Of a stretch of 64,000 nucleotides of DNA, positions 27,199-37,400 are shown piece by piece. The translations under genes and the position numbers were made by a program. The DNA is from Dasyornis broadbenti (lineage: Eukaryota; Chordata; Aves; Passeriformes; Dasyornithidae). How positions within the stretch are numbered: the first letter of the stretch is position 1; each line of letters starts with the position of its first letter. The notes beneath the pieces were generated by a model. The model was not told the origin of the DNA, did no database searches, and worked only from the letters and a program-made list of their open reading frames with translations. Location of the stretch: NCBI GenBank assembly GCA_013397935.1, contig VZRN01005002.1, positions 427,253 through 491,252 of the forward strand, written 5' to 3'.

Positions 27199-27724
27199 CC
27201 CACCCACTCCATGTGGGACACTCAGTTCAGTCTCAGGGTGCAAGTCAAGGCCTGTTTCTCCACTAGGACTCCCTCTGGACCACGGCCACTTTCAGGGTAT
27301 CCACTCGCTTTGGGGCAAGTGGATCTCAGCATTTCCCGTGGGCCCCCATGGGCTGCAGGGGCACCCCCTGCTTCACCATGGGCCTCACCACGGCCTGCAG
27401 AGGCTGCAGAGCTCCGGCGCCTGGAGCTCCCCCTCCCCCTCCTTCTCCACTGACCTTGGTCTCTCCATGTTGTTTTCCCTCACATACTCTCACCTACTCC
27501 TCCTCCTCTGGCTAAGGAAAAGTGCATGCGCCCATTGTTTTGATTTCGTCTTAAATATGTTTTTCACAGAGGCGTAACCAACATCTCTAATTGGCCCAGG
27601 CTTGGACAGCAGCATGTCCATCACCTCAGAGCTGGACATGGTGAAGGCTTCGAGAAGCTTCACAGAGGAGCCATCTTTGTGGCCCCCCCCACTAGAAAAA
27701 CCTGGGCCAAGCTAAACCACGACA
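26643..27724 (-). mobile_element. Solo LTR of an avian endogenous retrovirus, 1082 bp
   Basis: The element starts TGTCATGGTTT and ends AAACCACGACA. These are 11-bp terminal inverted repeats with one mismatch, with the canonical TG...CA ends, and it is flanked by perfect CATGT duplications. There are no gag, pol or env remnants, so it is a solo LTR left by recombination between two LTRs. The ends and the 'gggttgagataag' segment resemble the large LTR group common in songbird genomes, probably ERVL-like, though I cannot name the subfamily. I prefer minus orientation because AATAAA (plus-strand TTTATT at 26789-26794) would then lie about 150 bp before the 3' end. A plus-strand AATAAA also exists at 26828-26833, so orientation is uncertain. 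CpGs are abundant, suggesting a fairly recent insertion. The long open frame inside (226 codons) is not a gene. Confidence 0.85.
27168..27195. repeat. (TC)14 microsatellite inside the LTR
   Basis: An uninterrupted 28-base TC run (GA on the other strand). It produces the R-E and S-L alternating peptides in overlapping frames. It could vary in length between individuals and between copies of this LTR. Confidence 0.95.
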
Positions 27725-28529
27725 CATGTCACTTTTTAATAGGCTTCTGAAGCACATGTCCTTTTGACTGCTTCTGATACAGCAGAGGTCCTTACTGGCT
27801 GCAGGACCTGCTACTTAGCTGTGTCTGTCTTGGTGGTGGAACGTCTCTTGTGAACACTGCAACTGTGGCCACTTGGCATTTACCAGCACCAGGGGATTTC
27901 CAGCCCCAGTGCTTTTGCAGATCACAGCTGTGGTGTGAAAAGCAAGGTGATGCCTTCTACCTTGGTCGCGCTGTTGCGTCTGTACAGATAAAAGGGGGAG
28001 CTTGTCCATATGGAACCCTTTGAAAATGATGCCAATACAATTTTAGTCAAGTCTTGTGGAACGAAAATGGTCTTAGTTCTTCCACAAGCCAATGCAGGGA
28101 ACAAGATGGCCTCTCGCAGTGTTAGCAACATCTCATTTCTAAACATGCTGAGTTTCCAATATTTGTACAAGAAGGTTGTGCTGTGAAGGTTGATTTGAAA
28201 TGATCAGGATTGTTTTGTGTCTCAGTTTTGCATATTTCTGTTTAAATCAGGTTAAGTTGTTGTATTTGAAATTCTGGATTTGGCAGTAACAAAATTGGTT
28301 GAAGGAGGACATGAAAATCTTCACTTTGTGTGTAGAAGACTATTGTTAATTTAATATAACAGGGTGTCAAAACCCATCATATGCTATGTGTTTATAAAGT
28401 ACTTTTATTGATGGCGTAAAAAATCCAGTAGCTACCTAAGAAACTTCTTATTATGAGAGGAGAAAATATTAGTGCTTTTCCTGACAGTGTTTCTTTTCAT
28501 GGGGGATTCCTCTGTGGAACACTAATCAA
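27725..28529. other. Non-coding sequence, no gene seen
   Basis: It begins with the right CATGT duplication (27725-27729) and returns to AT-leaning unique DNA. Open frames are 82 codons or fewer and nothing is recognised. Confidence 0.5.
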
Positions 28530-28750
28530 GTCCATTCAGAAAGATCTTAATTAATTTAATTAAAATCTGTCAGATCAAACTGATTAGCCTGACATCCAGC
28601 TTGGCGGGAGGAAGAAGGCTGGTGCATGCATTGTAAATGCGTTGAGGTGGGCTTGCCGCTTGCAATCAGAGATGTGTGGCTGCTGTGGGGATCAAAGCCG
28701 TCTTTCATTGTTGTCAGAATAAACGTTGTGGCTCCCCTAGGCAAGTGATC
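28530..28750. promoter_or_regulatory. CNE-like, homeodomain-rich stretch (candidate)
   Basis: Two TAATTA homeodomain sites (28548-28553 and 28557-28562) lie within one AT-rich box, followed by GATTAG and a GC-containing segment (CTTGGCGGG). The mix of homeodomain sites with retained CpG, and the absence of low complexity, resembles a developmental enhancer. Conservation is untested. Confidence 0.28.
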
Positions 28751-29374
28751 CAGTTTCTTTTTGTTAGAAAATATTTTATACCTCCGCAGCCCCGGCAGCT
28801 CAGGAGGGGACAGCAGGTACCCGGTTGTGCGCTTGATTGAAGGGGAGCGCAGAATGACCTTTCCTACTCTTCTGACAACGGGAACACAGATTAGACATTT
28901 CTCACCCCTTCGCCATCCTCTGTCTTAGCTGTTGGCCATGGGCAGAAGAGAGGCAGAGGCCACGGGGACAGAGGTGGCTGTGCATTTTGATGCTGAGTGT
29001 GGGTGTTGCTGCAGCAGAGCCTTCCAAGGAGTGGTGTGTCTATGTGGGGCATCTTCCTTTTGCAGACTGAACTGAGGTGGGAGCAGAGAAACTGCGCTCT
29101 CTGCTATCTGGCTGTGCTCATCCAAAATATGAGGAACCACCTCAGCCACATAAGCTTCTTAATCCTGCAGCTGCTAATAATGATGTGTGGTTTCTATGGC
29201 AAACATCAGGGCAGCCAGTGCAATCTGTGTCTCTAGGTCTTTCCACTTCCCCTACCCCACACATGTACTTACGGAGTACCTCTCATCTTCAAAGATTTTA
29301 ATAAACACTTTTATCCATCATTATAGTGGGGTTGGATCCATCAAAAGGGTAATAGCTAGTAAATACTCCATTTT
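28751..29374. other. Non-coding sequence, no gene seen
   Basis: Unique DNA with overlapping short open frames on both strands (28925-29301). No recognised domain or repeat. Confidence 0.5.
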
Positions 29375-29377
29375 TCA

Positions 29378-29497
29378 GGCCCCAATCCTGCAGGCGCTTA
29401 GGCATATGTTTTAGCTTTATGTGCCATAATTCAGGCTTCAGTGGAACCATTCACAGTACATGAAGCTGAGCATATGTGTAAGTTAGGAATTGTAAAG
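29378..29497. mobile_element. Decayed palindromic MITE relic (Harbinger-like)
   Basis: The left part reads GGCCCCAATCCTGCAGGCGC, followed by a CATATGTTTTAGCTTTATG segment. The right part has ATGAAGCTGAGCATATGTG, the approximate reverse complement of that inner arm. This palindromic layout matches the better copy at 30851-31004. The right terminus has decayed and the preceding triplet is TCA, so the duplication is not clean. Confidence 0.45.
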
Positions 29498-30847
29498 ATT
29501 AAATAGCATTCCTGTTAGCTAGAAATCAAAAGGTAGATGAAAACAGGGATTCCAACTACAGAGGAAATGCAATTCCTGAAGGAAGAGCAGCAGCAGCTGA
29601 TATGAAAGACTTGCCAACAGAAGACCTGTCAGTGACATGTGTTTGGTCTTTATTTGTGAGAGGGACTCTTCTCCTGGCAAAATGCCGATGGGCCAGTTTC
29701 TCCAAGGGTGGAATTCACCTGGAGCGTTGAGTTCCATTTGCGTGGGCACACACCTAGTGAAAGCATCGTTCTGCACTTCAGGGGTATGTATCCGATTTAA
29801 GTACTTGGACTTCACCAGACTTTTTGCCCGGAAATGATAGATGGTTGGAAGAAATAGGATGTAAGTTTCATCTGCAGATGTTTTTCCTGACTTACACCTT
29901 CCCAGTACTTTCTGGCCATGTCAGTTGAATTGATATCAATATCCTTGAAACAGGAAAGTTTTAATTTGACCAGTGAGCCTGCAATAAAAAGGGTATATTT
30001 GGTCAATTTAGGATCTTACAGCTGGAAGAAGATGCTTTATGAAATAGTTCATGGTGATAAGAAAATGGCAGACAAATAGAGAGAAATAAGCCTCTATCCA
30101 AGGTACTTGTCCTCTATTTTTTTTTTTTTTTTAATAAAATGTTAGTAATATTTAGCCTCCTCTGCTATCTAAGCCTAAACTTAAATGCTTAGACACATTT
30201 TCCCCTACCTGCTAAGGGCTTCTTTGATCCTGATCTTGTATTATCTCTGCACTGGCCCAAGGATCCACCCCTGATTAGACCTTTTAGCAAGAACATGTAT
30301 CACATAGTATACATGTAGTAAACATGGTCTCTGTTGATGGTGACTAAACTCAGGCAGCTCTTCTAGAGGAGTACCAGAGTCTATCTCTTTTTTCCCCTCC
30401 TTATTTTACTATGGAGTCCTTCCCTGGCATCTTCCCAATTTCTCCATTAACCTTCTCTTTAGATAATGCAAAACTGAATTCCTTTCAACTGTACTTATTA
30501 AATTGGATTCTGCTCTAATTTTTTTTTTTCCTAATCATCAGGTACCTAGCTTGAAAAACTTCAAAGTTCCAGTCATGGAACTGAGTAGTAGGTTCAACGC
30601 TTAGGCATATTTGTAGATATAAATGGACAACCAGAAGGAATTTTTGAAGATAAATTTTTAGTAAGATTTTATAAAATTTTTCTCTTCCAATGCAACAGCT
30701 GTACTAGCTGTATGTACTACTTGAATAAAAGTGATTTTTTTTTTTTTTTTTCATCTTTTGCAGTCAGCTAACCTAATATTTTGAGGAAATAATACTGGAC
30801 ATTATTGATCTATTTTTTTCTTTTCTTCCTGGCTCCTAGGTCACAGT
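29498..30847. other. Non-coding sequence with poly-T tracts
   Basis: Unique AT-rich DNA. T16 at 30117-30132 and T17 at 30735-30751 are simple homopolymers. No gene or repeat family recognised. Confidence 0.55.
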
Positions 30848-30850
30848 TTA

Positions 30851-31004
30851 GGCCCTAGTTCAGCAAAGTACTTAAGAAGAGGCTTATCTTTAAGCACATG
30901 TTCAAGTCTCAGCAGAGTAAATGAGAATTAAGCAAATACTTAAGTACTTTACTGAATAGGGATAGAATTAAGCATGTAGTTGAATGTTTTGCTGAATCAG
31001 GGCC
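30851..31004. mobile_element. 154-bp MITE with TTA duplication (PIF/Harbinger-like)
   Basis: The left end is GGCCCTAGTTCAGCAAAG. The right end, reverse-complemented, is GGCCCTGATTCAGCAAAA, giving an 18-bp terminal inverted repeat with three mismatches. TTA precedes it (30848-30850) and TTA follows it (31005-31007), the TWA target preference of PIF/Harbinger transposases. It encodes no protein and is internally palindromic (CTTAAG, AAGCACATG and similar phrases). I have seen this palindromic family in turtle, crocodile and bird DNA. I am not certain of its Repbase name. The high divergence suggests great age. Confidence 0.7.
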
Positions 31005-31164
31005 TTAAAATTAAAAATTAATCTTATTTGTGCTACGAAGATTGAAAAGCTACGCACTAGATTTGGATCTTGAATTAATATAAACCAGGAAGAGGGTAGC
31101 ACCAACTGTCACAAGGAGAAGGGTGTATAGGTGTAAAAAGGGAGTAAAGCTGGGGTTGTTAAAA

Positions 31165-31466
31165 TCATGGGTAGGACATAGGAGAGATGTGTGTTCTGTT
31201 CCTGTGTCTGTTTCGGGCTAAGTTACTGGAGATTGACATTCCTTTGTGTTTCAGCCCTGGTGCTGGTAAGCCCTGGCATGCATGAAAAGTTCTATAATGT
31301 TAATAGCTGCCATGCTAAGTCTGAAGTTGCAGGAGAAGGGGCTTAATCTTTCTAAGCCTCCACACACACTATTTGTCCTGTGAAGTGAAGGTAATGCCAC
31401 TTCCCGTCTTCCAGACTCTTTGAGCTGGTGAGGTTTCTTTCTGCATGGTACCGTGATGCCTGGCAC
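31165..31466 (+). mobile_element. MIR-like SINE relic
   Basis: The phrases run in MIR order: a decayed B-box area (GTGTTCTGTTCC, about 31191-31202), then GGCTTAATCTTTCTAAGCCTC (about 31340-31360) resembling the MIR core, then TGAAGTGAAGGTAATGCCAC like the 'TGTAAAATGGGGATAATACC' segment, and near the end GCCTGGCACAGTG. Divergence is high and an internal insertion is likely. The amniote-wide MIR1_Amn type is the best guess. Confidence 0.45.
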
Positions 31467-34400
31467 AGTGCTCTTGCTTTTGCCTTCTAGAAGGTTTTAC
31501 AATATAATAAATCCTGTGCTTTGGGCTTGACAAAATTATTCATGTGACATGATAGAGAATTGTTGCAGCTGAAGTTTTTGTCAAGATTTAGGTTGATACA
31601 AAATAATGGCAGCACTAAGTAGTTCTGACCAGCATAATTGACTTGTGAGACTCTAGGAAAAAAATATTTGAAGAAGAGTGGTAACTTTCCACTATTTTTT
31701 AGGAAGACAGCTGCTGTTTTCAGCCTATAGAGTTGAGCAAGTTATGGATTAATGCAGGGGAATGTTTGCATGGACTGGTTTTAGGGATATCTGTTAAATC
31801 TGCAAACATCTAGTATGAGTTTTTAGTGCCTGTGAATTCCTTCTGAGCAGTTTTTGGTATTGGCAATAAGCATTTGAGTGGTTTAAATGAAGCATTTGAC
31901 TGCCATCATTTCTGCAAACATAGAATTTGTGCCGAGAGCTGCCTGATGTTCTGTGTTGGTGTTACCCTGTAGCGATGCTCACAGAAGACTGATTGACCCA
32001 AGTGCTTCTCTTCAACTAGACTTCATATAAGGATATCTCAGCAAGCATGCACAGTGAGTGTAATACGATCTGTGGGTGCTAGCTAATGGTTAACTGGCTC
32101 TGCTGAACCTGTGTTCCTTAAACAAACGCTATCAGTGTGGGATGAGTTGTCTTATTTCTGCAGACAGGCTACTTCAGGTTGGAGACTAAAGCTTTATTCT
32201 TAGGAGTAGAAGACAGCAGGAGGGCTTTCACTGCCTGCTCAAACAGGGAAGGGAAGGAAGGCATCACGTTACTAGAGCTGCTGTTTTCAAATCAAGACAG
32301 GAGAGATGAGGGTTGTAGGGTCTCAGATTATGTTCTGAAGTGTGTTGGGTGGCTGACCTCAAGTCAGCTGTTATTTTGATTTTTTAACTGACTGTGGTCC
32401 GAACAGGTGCTTGACACAGTGTAAAGCTTTTCGGGATAGCTGGCGTAACTTTGTGCTAAGGCTTTGAGAAAGGGGAGAGAAATAGGCAAGATCATGCTTT
32501 ACGCAGGAGGTTACGGTGCGGAGATAACTCTGTATGGAGAATGAAGGGGCAAGATAGTACTGAAACTCTGGGCTCTCCGTACAAGGCAAAAACTTTAATA
32601 GATGAGGTGAGTCAAAACTGTGGATCTTGTACTGTGGATCTTGTATACTGGGGGCTTTGAACACTTGGTGGAAATTGCTTGTCGTGAGGCATATGTGATA
32701 ACAGTCTTGTTTTCTGGAATTCCATTGAGGAATAAATCTACATTTTGTGTATGTGAGAGACCTCTCACCCAAGCACAGTTCTTTCAATGATAGCATTGTA
32801 TCATATCTTAATTAATCATCTTGGTTTATAAAATAGGTTGAGTTAGCATCTTAAATCTGAACTGTTTCAAAAACACTGGTTCTGGATGAGTTGTGATATT
32901 GTGGGTTTTTTTCAGGTTTTGGTTTGGTTTTTTAAATGGCAAATACAAATTCCCTTCTATGCATTTGAAATAAGAAAATTAGGGGGTTGTTTTGAGAATA
33001 AGCTAATTATTTGTTCCTACTGGTAGAAATCCAGAACTCAGCATAGAAGGCTTTTAAAGCATATCTAGAGCAAAACCAGTGTGGTTCACTTTTTCACAGT
33101 TATGGGCAGAATAAGTTGGTATTTCATTTTTTTGATTCTGACTAGTAGGAAATACATTAATTACATCAGAAATTGTCTCTTTGTGGTTATTTTTTCAGAC
33201 TAACCTTTCCTCCCTTGATGAATGAAGTGATCCACATCTAAAAACAAGCTAGCTTTGTATAAAGTGATAGATTTTTAACTGTATAGCATCTATTGCTTAC
33301 AATAGAAGCCTCTGTTCAGGACAGACGTTTTTTATTTGATGCATTTAAGGTATTGTTTTTGACCAGATAAAAATTCCTCGTTAAAATATTGTTGGGCATG
33401 CAGTTCCCTCTTCATTTAGGTTACCCTTTTACTGGTGTAAGTACATTTAATTCAACTGAGTTCCCTGTGACTTCGAGCATTAAACATGTGACAAGAAACA
33501 AAATTATGAGAGACTTAAAAGACAATACTTTTTCTTCTAGTTTTGTGTTATTTATTAACAGTATGCTTCATTTGACTTTGGTTGCACAAAAGCTCTGTCA
33601 ACTAAGTTAATAGTAAATGTCATTTCCTAGTTAGCATGGCATGAAAGTCTCTGGCATACATAATGATTATTTTAAGCATCTTTCATTCACAAAATAAAAT
33701 ATATGCCTGTATTTTTTTTAAATTTAGTCTTTTAAAATTAGTAACAAATAACAAAAGCTTAATTTTTTATTTTGTTTAATAATTTTCTCTTGACAAAGTA
33801 TGGTTTGATAGGATAACTGAATTGATTTATAATAGAGAATGAAAGAAAGATTAGCGTATTTTAAACAGATCAATGAAATATTGGCAGGCCTGGAATGTAA
33901 GTGATTCTGATTTGTGAATTCTGCAGTCCCTTTTTTTTGGCAGAAAAATCACACTTGCACCATTTCTACGAATTATTCTATTAACTGTATAAACTTATAA
34001 ATCAAAATTTTTGAAGCTAATCAGAAATTAGGAACTTGGAAGGAGAGGCATTTTTTGAACTCCAGGTTTGTTAAACAAAAATGCATTAGCTATTTTGCTG
34101 GGAAATCCCCTCTTTTAAGCACAGCAAAGTTGTAAATTTTTATCTCCTTAATACCTTTTTGGCTTAAAGTAACAAACCCTAAAAAGACTTTATGAATACA
34201 AATTTCGGGGTTTTTTTGTTTTGTTTCACTAATATCCATTTTATGGAGATTTTATGAGTTCCTGTGCATCCTCCAAATATTGACACTGCTGAGGCTGGAT
34301 GGAAAGTTCAGACCAAATCTTGAACCTCCTCTTGTTGGTTCTACAGACTGTCTGGAGTCCAAAGGTTACGAACTGCTTGTAAACTATCTCCAGAATAAAA

Positions 34401-34479
34401 GCCTGTGTGCCAGGACATCAGTGCTGGTATTGTGTCCTCTATTCTTTTCCTAATTCGCAGTTTCTCCCCACCCTGCCCC
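31467..34479. other. Non-coding sequence, no gene seen
   Basis: Very AT-rich unique DNA, especially 32800-34250. It contains one perfect 14-bp tandem duplication (32617-32644). The 141-codon open frame on the minus strand (32371-32796) has no recognisable domain. Nothing else supported. Confidence 0.55.
32617..32644. repeat. Perfect 14-bp tandem duplication (2 copies)
   Basis: ACTGTGGATCTTGT occurs twice back to back without mismatch. This looks like a recent replication-slippage duplication. Confidence 0.9.
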
Positions 34480-34614
34480 CGTGGATTGTCAATGGCCTGA
34501 ATTGTTTCAGTCTGTTTAATTCAGTGAGGCTGTGCTAATCGGTGTCGCCTGAAAGCCTGTCCTGAGACCCCGAGAGACTTCAGAGATGTTAATTCGCTTA
34601 GTACTACAAAACTA

Positions 34615-34662
34615 AAAGGAAAAAAAAAAAGGAAAAAAAAGAGAAAAAGAAGAAAACAAAAA
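34615..34662. repeat. A-rich (purine) low-complexity strip
   Basis: A 48-base strip made almost entirely of A with scattered G. It is not a clean homopolymer and shows no duplication of flanks, so I do not call a retrocopy tail. Confidence 0.8.
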
Positions 34663-34827
34663 CCCCCAGAGTAGTTCTACGTTGTCTGCTCCAGTGGTAC
34701 AGACATTAATCGCCTGGATTCAGCAACACTCAGTACACAACTTTTAACAGTACAGTTTTTAATACACACTGATTTAACAGAACTATTTTCTTTAACATTA
34801 AGTGCTGTGCAACAAACGTGAGGTAAC

Positions 34828-34835
34828 TGACGTCA
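34828..34835. promoter_or_regulatory. Full palindromic CRE (ATF/CREB site)
   Basis: TGACGTCA, the complete consensus for CREB/ATF dimers, and it retains its CpG in a CpG-poor region. By chance such an 8-mer is expected about once or less per window, fewer given CpG depletion. Binding is not shown. Confidence 0.45.
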
Positions 34836-35147
34836 TTTGTTAGCAATAAAGGGCCTCTGCACTATATTTTCTCTGTGGGGTCTGGCAACAGAAAAATTAA
34901 AATTTGCATTCGAATTGCTTTGTACAAGATTGACCCAGTGACTACGGAAGTCAACAGAAATCTTCCTGTTAACCCGAATTTAAAGAGTTTGGTTTGCTTA
35001 GCTGTGCAAGATGTGCATGTTAAATCAAATAAGACCATGAGACAGTAACAATGCTGAATCTACAGGTTTCCCAGAGTGGATGTGAACCCGTTGGGTACGT
35101 GCCTGGAGGAGAATCTTCGAGCTTGAGTTAGGTGCTGAGGCTCTTCA

Positions 35148-35260
35148 GATGGCTCAGTGGGAGAGCACAGTACTCAGGACAGGAATCCCAGGAGCCACCA
35201 GGTTCAGCCAGGAGCATCTTGAGTTTAGTTCAGTGACCTGTGCATTTTTGCAAAGTGGAG
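35148..35260 (+). mobile_element. MIR-like / tRNA-derived SINE relic
   Basis: TGGCTCAGTGGGAGAGCA (about 35150-35167) is very close to a tRNA A-box/D-arm. GGTTCAGCC (about 35200-35208) is a degraded B-box. Downstream GTGACCTGTGCATTTTTGCA recalls the MIR 'GTGACCTTGGGCAAG' phrase. The order and spacing fit the tRNA head and core of MIR1_Amn-type SINEs. It does not fold into an intact tRNA, so it is not a tRNA gene. Confidence 0.45.
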
Positions 35261-36079
35261 GATAGGGCGTAGTCCAACCACATCCTTCCCCAATGAACAG
35301 AATTGCCTGTCTGTTCTTTGGATATCCTTTGAGGATCCAGGCTTAGCCTCTCAGAAAGAAGTGCAAAATAGTAGATTTCTTCGATACTATTAAAAAATTT
35401 GTTCTTAATGAATATTTCTGCCTAATACCATTTTCCAAAGAAATACTTCGGCTAGAGAGACAGGGAGTAATCACTTACAGGTTTTCACAGGCAAACACTG
35501 TATGTATTTTTACTCCCAACTGTGATAAATTTACATTGGTTTTAGTTCATTAAGAAAACTTCATCAGGAAAATGCAATTTCTCCTCATTGTCTAAACATA
35601 ACAAATAGTACTTATCTCCTTTGGCTAGTTGTTTTTCAGACATGAAATTCCTGGTAAATGGATCTTACTAATACAAATATTTTTAAAAGCCACACATTTT
35701 TTTCCACTGCATCAGCATGTGGTTTTTAGTTAACAACAGAATATGTACTATCAGGGGTTTATCACAGTGATTAAAAGTCCAATGAAGGCAACTTGCATGA
35801 GTCTTTAACTATGAATTGATTCTCAGTGATCAACTTAAACTTGTTGCTTTATTCAGGAGAAATAATGTTGTTTTTTTTTTTAATAGCTTTTACCAAAAAC
35901 TTGGTCTTGTATCAGGATTTTTTAGTGCTTGTGTGGCATGTGCCTCATGAATATTCTCTAAATACTCTTCATAGCCAGCAGTAATCTTAATGATAAATCA
36001 TTTTGCAACGTTTCAGAAGTTCTTAACTCTTGGCGAGATAATTCCAAATACAGTGTGTTAAATATTTTCAAGAAATAGG
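35261..36079. other. Non-coding sequence, no gene seen
   Basis: AT-rich unique DNA with a T run at about 35870-35881. No features could be supported. Confidence 0.55.
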
Positions 36080-36650
36080 CTTGCTGACTTTTAATCTGCA
36101 GGTCTGTTTTGTGCTGCCTGCAGTTTCCAGGTACTCGGTATCTCTTGTGCTGCGTAACCCGTCTCGCGTGCACGGCTATCTAATCTTGCGGCAGGTGAGA
36201 AGCTGTAATTTGTGGGGCTTCTTATCGAAATGCAGAGAACTGATGTGGAAAGAATGGCAACCAAGCTGTATTTTGCCCTCACAGTATTAATTTTGTTTTA
36301 AGGAATAGGTGTCACTGAATGAATAATCTCCAGAGCTGTTAAAACATAGCAGGTTGCGTGGTTCAAAGGCGAGCCCTGCAGTCGAGCTGCATGGGGCACC
36401 AGCGCCCTTCACTCTCTGGGAGCTGAGCGTCCCCCATGCTCAGCAGGATCTGATTGTCCAGTGATGCAAGAGTTTGCTAATTAAACAGTTCACAGAGGTG
36501 TTTGGGGCAGAACCTGTGGACATTTAACCAATTGAACAATTTATTGCTGTAATTGAAGGGGTTAGCTGGTGTTTATTAACTAGCCTTCCTGTCACGTTCC
36601 AATGGCTGGACTAACCCTTGGTCCCTGATTTGTTTTCAAGTGTCCCACCG
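36080..36650. promoter_or_regulatory. CpG-retaining CNE-like block (candidate)
   Basis: CpG density between about 36120 and 36440 is several times that of the flanks (eight CpGs in the ~90 bases around 36136-36228). It is followed by AT-rich homeodomain sequence (TAATTAAA near 36478 and CAATTGAACAATTTATTG near 36529). Retained CpGs in otherwise depleted DNA suggest an unmethylated regulatory element or coding constraint. The block also contains the splice-bounded candidate at 36124-36194. Confidence 0.3.
36124..36194 (+). other. Possible cryptic 71-nt exon
   Basis: The segment is preceded by a CTGCCTGCAG acceptor with a moderate pyrimidine stretch and followed by GGCAG|GTGAGA, a near-consensus donor. 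Only one of the three plus-strand frames is open across it, and that frame extends open on both sides (36081-36290). The encoded peptide matches nothing I recognise, and the minus strand is open too. The CpG retention would fit either an exon or a regulatory element. No neighbouring exons were found, so this stays a candidate. Confidence 0.15.
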
Positions 36651-37029
36651 GTGGTGCTGGCGCTGCAGTGTCACTCTTCAGGCTGCCACTTCAAGGCCAC
36701 AACTTCACTTAACGGCCTTTTGCAAATTCCGCAACATGATTGGACATTTTTTTCTTTGGTGGAGCAAGTGTTTTATTACGAAGTACTGTCCCTTTAGAGC
36801 AAAAAGGAGATTTTTTTTCTTAGACAAAAATTAAATTTGGGTTATTACAAAATGTCAACAAACTGCTTCTGGCTTGAAAAGGTTCCTGGCTTTGCAATCT
36901 CAGCATAGCGCTATTTTAGTTTCCTTTTATGTTTATGGTCACCTCTGCTGTCTCTATCATCATTAATGCAGGTTTGGGGCTGGGATAAAGGCCTCATTGC
37001 AGTGGCGTGCAGCAGGGCTTCCAGTCAAA
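36651..37029. other. Non-coding sequence, no gene seen
   Basis: Unique sequence between two motif-rich blocks. Nothing specific recognised. Confidence 0.5.
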
Positions 37030-37400
37030 CCGCTGAGGCATGCGCAGTTTGGGACACGAATCTGTTCAGGGGAACAATGAGTCCTGATGCTGATAACAGG
37101 CTGCTGCTCCCCCTTACCCATGAAAGCTTCTATAACTGGAACTAATTGGCCGTTCTTAAAGTGCAATTAGTAGGGATATTAATCTAGGCCTGACAGGTGT
37201 GAAAATGTGTTTCTTTGAGTCTGTTCAATAGACACCCTATCTGATCACTTGTAGGAGGAGCCTGAAGCAATTGTACCTATAAACCTGCAAGCCTTTAGTT
37301 TGTTAGAACAGAACAGCCCACTTTTAATAATTGTATTTGAGTCAGATGACATTAACTCGACAGAAGTGGATGGGAGGAAGTTCACTTAATACTGACATTA
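37030..37400. promoter_or_regulatory. CNE-like block with T-box and homeodomain sites
   Basis: CTAATTGG (37142-37149), TGCAATTAG (about 37162-37170), ATATTAATC (about 37177-37185) and a consensus T-box half-site AGGTGTGA (37195-37202) lie within 60 bases. Homeodomain-like TTAATAATTG follows near 37324. The density of developmental motifs and the absence of simple repeats suggest a conserved enhancer. Conservation is untested. Confidence 0.32.

Larger units (their letters stand above)
34480..35060. promoter_or_regulatory. Motif-rich CNE-like block (candidate enhancer)
   Basis: The block holds a palindromic CRE (TGACGTCA) at 34828-34835, a POU octamer (ATTTGCAT) at 34902-34909 running into a TTCGAA palindrome, and a SOX-type AACAATG at 35047-35053. 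Homeodomain TTAAT cores are scattered throughout. An A-rich low-complexity strip (34615-34662) divides it into two parts. Function is inferred from motifs only. Confidence 0.3.

Noticed and set aside
26897..27577. Longest open frame (226 codons, plus strand) with a second 126-codon frame overlapping
   Set aside because: It lies entirely inside the solo LTR, owes part of its length to the TC repeat, encodes L/S/P-rich sequence without a domain, and is matched by long open frames on the other strand.
32371..32796. 141-codon minus-strand open frame
   Set aside because: No domain or similarity I can recognise and no exon-like boundaries.
35150..35208. tRNA gene (A-box looks excellent)
   Set aside because: No cloverleaf can be completed and the B-box is degraded. 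MIR core phrases follow, so a SINE relic is the better reading.
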